From JBGOUJ01 sp041477005 (GTDB lineage Bacteria; Acidobacteriota; Terriglobia; Bryobacterales; JACQDG01), in assembly GCA_041477005.1 (NCBI GenBank), contig JBGOUJ010000329.1, forward strand, positions 1 through 8,684: DNA of 8,684 bases, read 5' to 3'. Positions 5,870-8,684 of the stretch are shown piece by piece. Within the stretch, counting starts at the first letter, position 1; each line of letters begins with the position of its first letter. Both the position numbers and the translations under genes were made by a program. Under the pieces are notes generated by a model, which was given only the letters and a program-made list of their open reading frames with translations, was not told the DNA's origin and did not search any database.

Positions 5870-6040
5870 ATGCCGAAGAATTCCGCCGCCGTGGCGCTCG
5901 GCCGCCTCGGCGGCTCAGTGCGGGGAGTAAAGAAAGGCTATGCCGTCCTCTCGCCCGAGGAGCGCGCGGCGCGCGCCCGCGAGGGGGCCCTCGCCCGCTG
6001 GGCCAAGGCCAGGCAGAAGAAGAAGAAAAAGTCCCCGTAG
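5870..6040 (+). CDS. Small basic Lys-tailed protein (56 aa)
   Basis: The product starts MPKNSAAVALGRLGGSVRG, has a middle segment LSPEERAARAREGALARWAK and ends in KKKKKSP. The pattern (Ala-rich ALGRLGG start, SPEERA...ARARE, terminal ARWAK plus basic tail) recurs in small, presumably nucleic-acid-binding hypothetical proteins on bacterial accessory DNA; that is pattern memory, not a search. No transmembrane or catalytic motif is seen. An in-frame TTG at 5831 would add 13 residues of unrelated character, so I take the ATG at 5870. No Shine-Dalgarno sequence precedes it. A possible promoter TTGCAA (5831-5836), 17 bases, TAAACT (5854-5859) would start transcription only a few bases before the ATG, giving an almost leaderless message. 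The secreted-protein gene follows 70 bases downstream on the same strand. Confidence 0.7.
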   Translation: MPKNSAAVALGRLGGSVRGVKKGYAVLSPEERAARAREGALARWAKARQKKKKKSP

Positions 6041-6110
6041 CGCCCGCCCGCCGCGCGGTCCGCCACCCGAGCACGCCCCCGCTCCCGCAAAAAAGTAGGA
6101 GGAAAAAAGC

Positions 6111-6605
6111 ATGACAGGCAAACTCCTTGTGGCCGCCTTGGCGGTGGCGCCACTGTGGGCCCAGCCGATTCGGGTGAAGCTGTCAGTGCGCGCCGATCAG
6201 AACTTCGAGGCCGAGCTCCGCAGCTACCTCCATCGCGAGCTGCGGTCGCTGGCCGACGTCAGCGTGGTGCAGGAAGCACCGGATTACTATTTGGAAATTG
6301 TAGCGGGACGAAGCGACTCCGTTCAGGGGGTCGGGGCCTACGCGCTATCGTGTGTTGCCCTGCGAAGCCTCCCCCTCGAGCTGGTCGGGCACGCCCTGCT
6401 CATCCAGGACAGCCGGAAATTTCTAGGCGAGGCAGCCCGCGCCGTCGTCGCCACTTTCGACGCCGACGTCCTCGAACCCGAGCGCCAGGATCGCCAGCGG
6501 CGAAACCCGCGGCTCACCCCGCCGGTGCCGGCTTCGCCTGGATCATCCCCAGGATCTTCGACCACCGGTTCATCAGCGCGACCTGCTCATCCGTCGCCGC
6601 GCTGA
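6111..6605 (+). CDS. Secreted protein of unknown function (164 aa) with a suspect C-terminal tail
   Basis: AGGAGG at 6097-6102 lies eight bases before the ATG. Residues 1-17 (MTGKLLVAALAVAPLWA) are a Sec signal with cleavage expected before Q18. The mature domain, about residues 19-125, has an alternating pattern of strands and one amphipathic helix (FEAELRSYLHRELRSL at 32-47, DYYLEIVAG at 58-66), a compact alpha/beta fold by appearance. I do not recognise the family. From about residue 128 the tail turns into a Pro/Ser/Arg-rich sequence, and its last 30 codons are antisense to a convergent gene with strong coding bias. The original stop may have been lost by a rearrangement near 6500-6513, so that translation now runs into the neighbour. 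It may be co-transcribed with the small basic protein gene upstream. Confidence 0.75.
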   Translation: MTGKLLVAALAVAPLWAQPIRVKLSVRADQNFEAELRSYLHRELRSLADVSVVQEAPDYYLEIVAGRSDSVQGVGAYALSCVALRSLPLELVGHALLIQDSRKFLGEAARAVVATFDADVLEPERQDRQRRNPRLTPPVPASPGSSPGSSTTGSSARPAHPSPR

Positions 6606-6804
6606 TCTCCTGCAGGATCTCCGGCGGCAGTTGCAGGTCGTGCCCCGCCAGCGCCGCCTCCGCCTGCACCAGCGGCAGCGCGTTGCCGATCTCGTCCATC
6701 ACGATCTGCTTCTTCTGCGCCCCCGCCTTCTCCTCGGTCGCATAGATCCGCTCCGCCCGGACGCCGCCGCCGGATTCGGCGCCGGCGGCTGATACTTCCG
6801 GCAT
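6514..6804 (-). CDS. Hypothetical helical protein (96 aa)
   Basis: Nearly every third codon position is G or C over 96 codons, a strong sign of real coding, whereas the antisense frames look like low-complexity shadows. The protein appears soluble and helical: a Gly/Ala-rich start (residues 1-18), a charged segment AEEK-like around 22-35, then EIGNALPLVQAEAAL (38-52) and LPPEILQEISAATDEQVALM (59-78), ending KPAPAG. No signal peptide, membrane helix or metal motif is seen. Size and style recall small phage or mobile-element accessory proteins, but I do not recognise it. The ATG at 6804 has no good ribosome binding site (AGGA is about 15 bases away), so the start could be elsewhere, for example M36. 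Its last 92 bases overlap the convergent secreted-protein gene. Confidence 0.72.
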   Translation of the reverse strand: MPEVSAAGAESGGGVRAERIYATEEKAGAQKKQIVMDEIGNALPLVQAEAALAGHDLQLPPEILQEISAATDEQVALMNRWSKILGMIQAKPAPAG

Positions 6805-6852
6805 TCAAATTGCTAGGTCCTGCGAACGAAAGCGCAAATAGATGTTTCAAAA

Positions 6853-6883
6853 GGGCCGGCTCGGTTGGCCCCGGGCGTTTTTT
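6853..6883. terminator. Weak hairpin with flanking T-runs
   Basis: GGGCC (6853-6857) and GGCCC (6867-6871) pair around a 9-base loop. On the plus strand six T residues follow at 6878-6883 after six GC bases; on the minus strand TTTT follows the stem directly. It could stop transcription in either direction between the 96-aa gene and the next plus-strand gene. The stem is only 5 bp. Confidence 0.3.
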
Positions 6884-6945
6884 CCCCATTCCCTTTCGAG
6901 GGCAGAGGAGGAATTACACACCGCCCACCCCCCAGGGAGGTGAGC

Positions 6946-7080
6946 ATGAGCCTTCATGACTGCCCGCATGGACTCAAGCTGTGGCAGGCCTACCTTGAAG
7001 CGGCGACGAAGTGTGCCGACCTGAAGCTGAAGCAGCAGCTTGCCGCGACGGACGCGACCTTGTATCCTGTAAAATCTTAA
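6946..7080 (+). CDS. Small hypothetical protein (44 aa)
   Basis: GGGAGGTGA ends three bases before the ATG at 6946, an almost perfect anti-16S match, which is the main support for the gene and its start. The product begins MSLHDCPHGLKLWQAYLEAA and continues TKCADLKLKQQLAATD, ending LYPVKS. It is a short amphipathic helix with two Cys and two His near the N-terminal half (C6, H8, C23, H4), possibly metal-binding but without a standard spacing. No signal peptide or membrane helix. An in-frame ATG at 6865 would add 27 residues with no ribosome binding site and no protein-like character. Function unknown. It stands alone, with 180 bases to the next gene. Confidence 0.65.
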   Translation: MSLHDCPHGLKLWQAYLEAATKCADLKLKQQLAATDATLYPVKS

Positions 7081-7261
7081 ACGGCTAAAGCGGGACACCG
7101 AGGTGGCGGAGGGATCTCTCGGGAGCGCAAAGCAAAGGATCAGGGATCACACCGCCGTGTGGCATCCGAACGAAACCGCCGCTTAAGGGCAGTCGGGCCG
7201 TGCCGGCTGGATGCGGTTATTGCCGGCGCCAGAGCAGAAACTACTCCAGCGAGAGGGATTG

Positions 7262-7477
7262 ATGCAGCGACAGAAGAGCATCTGGAAAATTGTCCTGGGC
7301 AGTATCATGCTGGCCACTTACCTGACCGTCCACCAGACCGGCCGTGCGACACCGCCGGCTTCCGAGGCCGAGGCGTTGGGTCGAAGTTTGGCGTGGATCT
7401 TGTTGTGGTTGGGTGCTCTCATCCTGATAATCCTGGGATTTCGCGGCAGGCCGAAAACCCCTCCGAGCGGCCGGTAG
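7262..7477 (+). CDS. Small two-helix membrane protein (71 aa)
   Basis: The protein has two hydrophobic segments, about residues 8-22 (IVLGSIMLATYLTV) and 42-60 (LAWILLWLGALILIILGF), joined by a polar loop of about 18 residues and followed by a basic tail (RGRPKTPPSGR). The positive residues before helix one and after helix two suggest both ends are cytoplasmic. GAGAGGG lies about five bases before the ATG at 7262; an upstream in-frame ATG at 7211 has no ribosome binding site and would put charged residues ahead of the first helix, so it is less likely. I do not recognise the family. Small membrane proteins of this form can be channel, holin or regulatory subunits, but nothing here decides between them. 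Confidence 0.75.
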   Translation: MQRQKSIWKIVLGSIMLATYLTVHQTGRATPPASEAEALGRSLAWILLWLGALILIILGFRGRPKTPPSGR

Positions 7478-7636
7478 AATCAATTTCGCGGTCGGCCGTA
7501 TGGCCCTTCGATGCCATCCCCCCTCTGGTCGCGATCGGCTCCGCCTGCGGGCAGGGCATCGAGCTCCGCCGTGGCTCTGATCCAGGGTCGGGAGTCTTGC
7601 AGAGGGCTGGAAGCCGGGCGGAGCCCCAGGTCCACA
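7478..7636. repeat. GC-rich inverted and direct repeats between convergent stops
   Basis: GGCTCCGCC (7537-7545) and GCTCCGCC (7563-7570) are direct repeats, and GGCGGAGCC (7617-7625) is their exact complement, so two alternative 8-9 bp stems with loops of 46-71 bases are possible. No T-run follows. This lies between the membrane-protein stop and the PilZ stop and could act as a transcription boundary; otherwise I see nothing in it. Confidence 0.4.
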
Positions 7637-7999
7637 TCATCGGGCGCGATTCAGCGCAAGATCCCGGATCAGAAGGTCAAGCTTTGCTTTGCTGATTGGC
7701 CGCGCGAGCACCAGCCCGACTACGTACCACGCTCCTTCCCGTTCGCAGTAGATCACCTCGCCGACGAAAAGATCATCCGAGATTTGCACCCCGACCCCAT
7801 CGCCTGGCTGCAGCGCAAAATCCACGCATAGGCGCAGCCCAGTCTTCGAGAAGTCCCGCACGACCGCAGACCGTGGGCTCTCGCCGCCTTCCAGGAGCGT
7901 GATGGTGCAGTCCGCATTCGCCTCGAATCTTGGGTGTAGTCTCCGCTCCCAACCTCGCTTTGCCTTGCTGTCGCCTGGAGCGTCCGCCGGAGTCCTCAT
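7637..7999 (-). CDS. PilZ-domain protein (probable c-di-GMP receptor), 120 aa
   Basis: PilZ domains bind the second messenger cyclic di-GMP and switch motility, exopolysaccharide or virulence outputs. Both signature motifs are intact: RxxxR as R20-L-H-P-R24 (within ERRLHPRFEA) and DxSxxG as D49-F-S-K-T-G54. The remaining strands (CTITLLEG, LRLCVDFALQPGDGVGVQI, FVGEVIYCEREGAWYVVGLVL) fill a single PilZ barrel, ending with a short helix (KLDLLIRDLAL). There is no partner domain, so it is a stand-alone adaptor that would act by contacting another protein in the cytoplasm. The start at 7999 is fixed by GGAGG at 8006-8010, six bases upstream; an in-frame TTG at 8017 overlaps that ribosome binding site and is unlikely. 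The small Cys-protein gene lies 48 bases upstream on the same strand and may share its promoter. Confidence 0.95.
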   Translation of the reverse strand: MRTPADAPGDSKAKRGWERRLHPRFEANADCTITLLEGGESPRSAVVRDFSKTGLRLCVDFALQPGDGVGVQISDDLFVGEVIYCEREGAWYVVGLVLARPISKAKLDLLIRDLALNRAR

Positions 8000-8047
8000 C
8001 GAAATCCTCCAAAACAATCACAGATCCCCGCTGTTCCTGGGCTCCCG

Positions 8048-8233
8048 CTACACTCGAATCGGGTGCCCCGTGCGGAGCTCGTGTTCCCGTTTTACTTCCA
8101 GCACCCGCTCCCCTTTCCGCTTGGCCTCCTTCCATTCGGCGCCCGATGCCCGCATCATTCCTACCAGCGCCTGGTTGATCTCACGCTCGATTCGGGCACA
8201 CTTCATACATCGGACTAGACGGCCCTTGGCCAT
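8048..8233 (-). CDS. Small CxxC protein (61 aa), unknown function
   Basis: The product starts MAKGRLVRCMKCARIEREIN. C9-M-K-C12 is a possible half zinc-knuckle or metal-binding turn, followed by a long charged helix (ALVGMMRASGAEWKEAKRKG, then ERVLEVKREHELR). The helical, basic character suggests a nucleic-acid or protein contact. I do not recognise the family. No Shine-Dalgarno sequence precedes the ATG. A CATAAT box (8240-8245) ends six bases before the ATG, so a transcript starting there would be leaderless. It lies upstream of the PilZ gene, 48 bases apart, same strand, and could form a two-gene unit with it. Confidence 0.72.
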   Translation of the reverse strand: MAKGRLVRCMKCARIEREINQALVGMMRASGAEWKEAKRKGERVLEVKREHELRTGHPIRV

Positions 8234-8277
8234 GGGGCGATTATGTGGGAATCAAGCCGGCACGGATGGAACGGGTG

Positions 8278-8412
8278 CGGTCATTTTCCAAAAACAGAAC
8301 GCTCCATCTGAACCATTGAAAAGGGGCGATTTACTGGGTCGCAAATTCGCCTTTTTCCCACAAAATGTTCTGTCTTCACAAGCAGTGTTCTGTTTTCAGG
8401 AAAAATGGACGG
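8278..8412. repeat. Imperfect inverted repeat pair, about 135 bp end to end
   Basis: The complement of the left arm (8278-8301) reads GTTCTGTTTTTGGAAAATG in its core. The right arm (8386-8412) reads GTTCTGTTTTCAGGAAAA then ATGGAC. The arms agree over about 20 positions with a few single-base gaps, including the GGAC/GTCC side. The terminator-like hairpin lies between them. This could be a small non-autonomous element, paired protein-binding sites, or both ends of a collapsed insertion sequence. Confidence 0.55.
8325..8356 (+). terminator. Rho-independent terminator-like hairpin
   Basis: GGCGATTT (8325-8332) pairs with AAATTCGCC (8343-8351) with one bulged base, around a 10-base loop, and five T residues follow (8352-8356). 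On the minus strand the stem is followed by CCCCTTTT, so it may work both ways. No gene clearly ends here on the plus strand. Confidence 0.5.
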
Positions 8413-8420
8413 TTTTCAGG
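8366..8420 (+). repeat. Three direct repeats at a 20-bp period
   Basis: Copies start at 8366 (TGTTCTGTCTTCACA), 8386 (TGTTCTGTTTTCAGG) and 8406 (TGGACGGTTTTCAGG). Copies one and three each match copy two at 12 of 15 positions. Exact 20-bp spacing puts them about two helical turns apart, as for iterons, multi-site operators, or the repeated transposase sites at IS21-family ends. The tail GGTTTTCAGGTTGCG resembles IS21-type end sequences from memory. No transposase gene is visible within the window. Confidence 0.6.
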
Positions 8421-8559
8421 TTGCGAGGCCAACATGTAGAGGCCACGAACCAACGTAACAGCCACCCTAAAGGAAAACCCAGGCGCTGGCTAGCGTCCTG
8501 TTGACGAGTCGGCGTTTGGCGCTGGTGTCCTTGGCAGTCTGGCATCGGCCGGGGACTGG

Positions 8560-8601
8560 CGAGCCGACGTGCGAAAATCATGTGGTTTTCCGCACGGCTC
8601 G
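8560..8601. repeat. Imperfect hairpin, about 42 nt
   Basis: CGAGCC (8560-8565) pairs with GGCTCG (8596-8601), and inside it GTGCG..AAAA pairs with TTTT..CGCAC with small bulges, leaving a loop of about eight bases. No long T-run follows. It may be a transcript boundary or part of a mobile-element end. Confidence 0.45.
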
Positions 8602-8684
8602 CAGCTCGGTGGTGCAGCGGCAGCTTATCGTGCGGCGTAGGTTTTGCTGAAATTGTTTCGGCTGTTGGTTACGGTGAATCTGCC

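Larger units (their letters stand above)
8234..8684. other. Right-end region without a supportable gene (451 bp)
   Basis: The base composition here is less GC-rich at first (A/T runs near 8282-8420). It holds an inverted pair, a terminator-like hairpin, 20-base-spaced repeats and a second hairpin, listed separately. Frames that cross it give products without motifs. On the minus strand a frame is open from the window edge to a TAA at 8625-8627 (19 codons, ending NNFSKTYAAR); it could be the end of a gene to the right but is too short to call. Confidence 0.6.

Noticed and set aside
7095..7180. tRNA-like stretch (CCGAGGTGGCGGA resembles a tRNA-Leu start)
   Set aside because: No TpsiC arm, anticodon stem or acceptor complement could be found.
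7159..7695. Plus-strand 178-codon ORF
   Set aside because: It overlaps the two-helix membrane protein in another frame; that frame has clear helices and a ribosome binding site, this one has neither.
7899..8504. Plus-strand 201-codon ORF
   Set aside because: Antisense to the PilZ and CxxC genes and then running through repeats; Ser/Arg/Pro-rich shadow composition.
8396..8581. Minus-strand 61-codon ORF at the right end
   Set aside because: It reads through the repeat cluster and hairpin, has no ribosome binding site and no protein-like features.
8430..8684. Integron attC site or group II intron end
   Set aside because: Hairpins are present, but I found no RYYYAAC/GTTRRRY core pair and no matching intron domain V; evidence is insufficient.

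Overview
The window is GC-rich, densely coding bacterial DNA with strong third-position GC in its real genes. Long Tat-exported enzymes, a B12/radical SAM protein, a PilZ protein and many small orphan proteins together suggest a soil or environmental bacterium, most likely Acidobacteriota (Solibacter/Bryobacter-like). That placement is inference from gene style; no rRNA or marker gene is present.

Left part (1-5308), metabolic. A Tat-type amidohydrolase (minus strand) runs off the left edge. It follows a 113-residue secreted protein on the same strand. Facing away across a 307-base gap is a Tat-type enolase-superfamily acid-sugar dehydratase (2047-3282), whose catalytic residues can be placed by spacing against mandelate racemase and galactonate dehydratase. 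It converges on a cobalamin-binding radical SAM enzyme (3516-5195, minus strand). Between the two stop codons lies a 13-unit GC-rich minisatellite that contains a perfect 43-base duplication. A previously hidden 36-codon ORF ends two bases before the radical SAM start and may be translationally coupled to it.

Middle part (5309-6110), debris. A frameshifted remnant of a serine recombinase, a 38-residue minus-strand ORF with a good promoter and ribosome binding site but an abrupt end, and several hairpins indicate an old mobile-element scar.

Right part (5870-8233), a run of small genes on both strands. It holds a short Lys-tailed protein, a secreted protein whose tail overlaps a convergent gene, a 44-residue protein, a two-helix membrane protein, a canonical c-di-GMP-type PilZ protein and a small Cys-x-x-Cys protein. 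Only PilZ has a recognisable function. The last 450 bases contain no supportable gene. They hold a terminator-like hairpin, repeats at a 20-base period with an inverted copy (resembling the multi-repeat ends of IS21-type elements) and a second hairpin.

I see no defence system, CRISPR array, RNA gene or intact mobile element. The points most worth a second look are the minisatellite, the coupled small ORF, the Tat-exported acid-sugar dehydratase and the repeat cluster at the right end.
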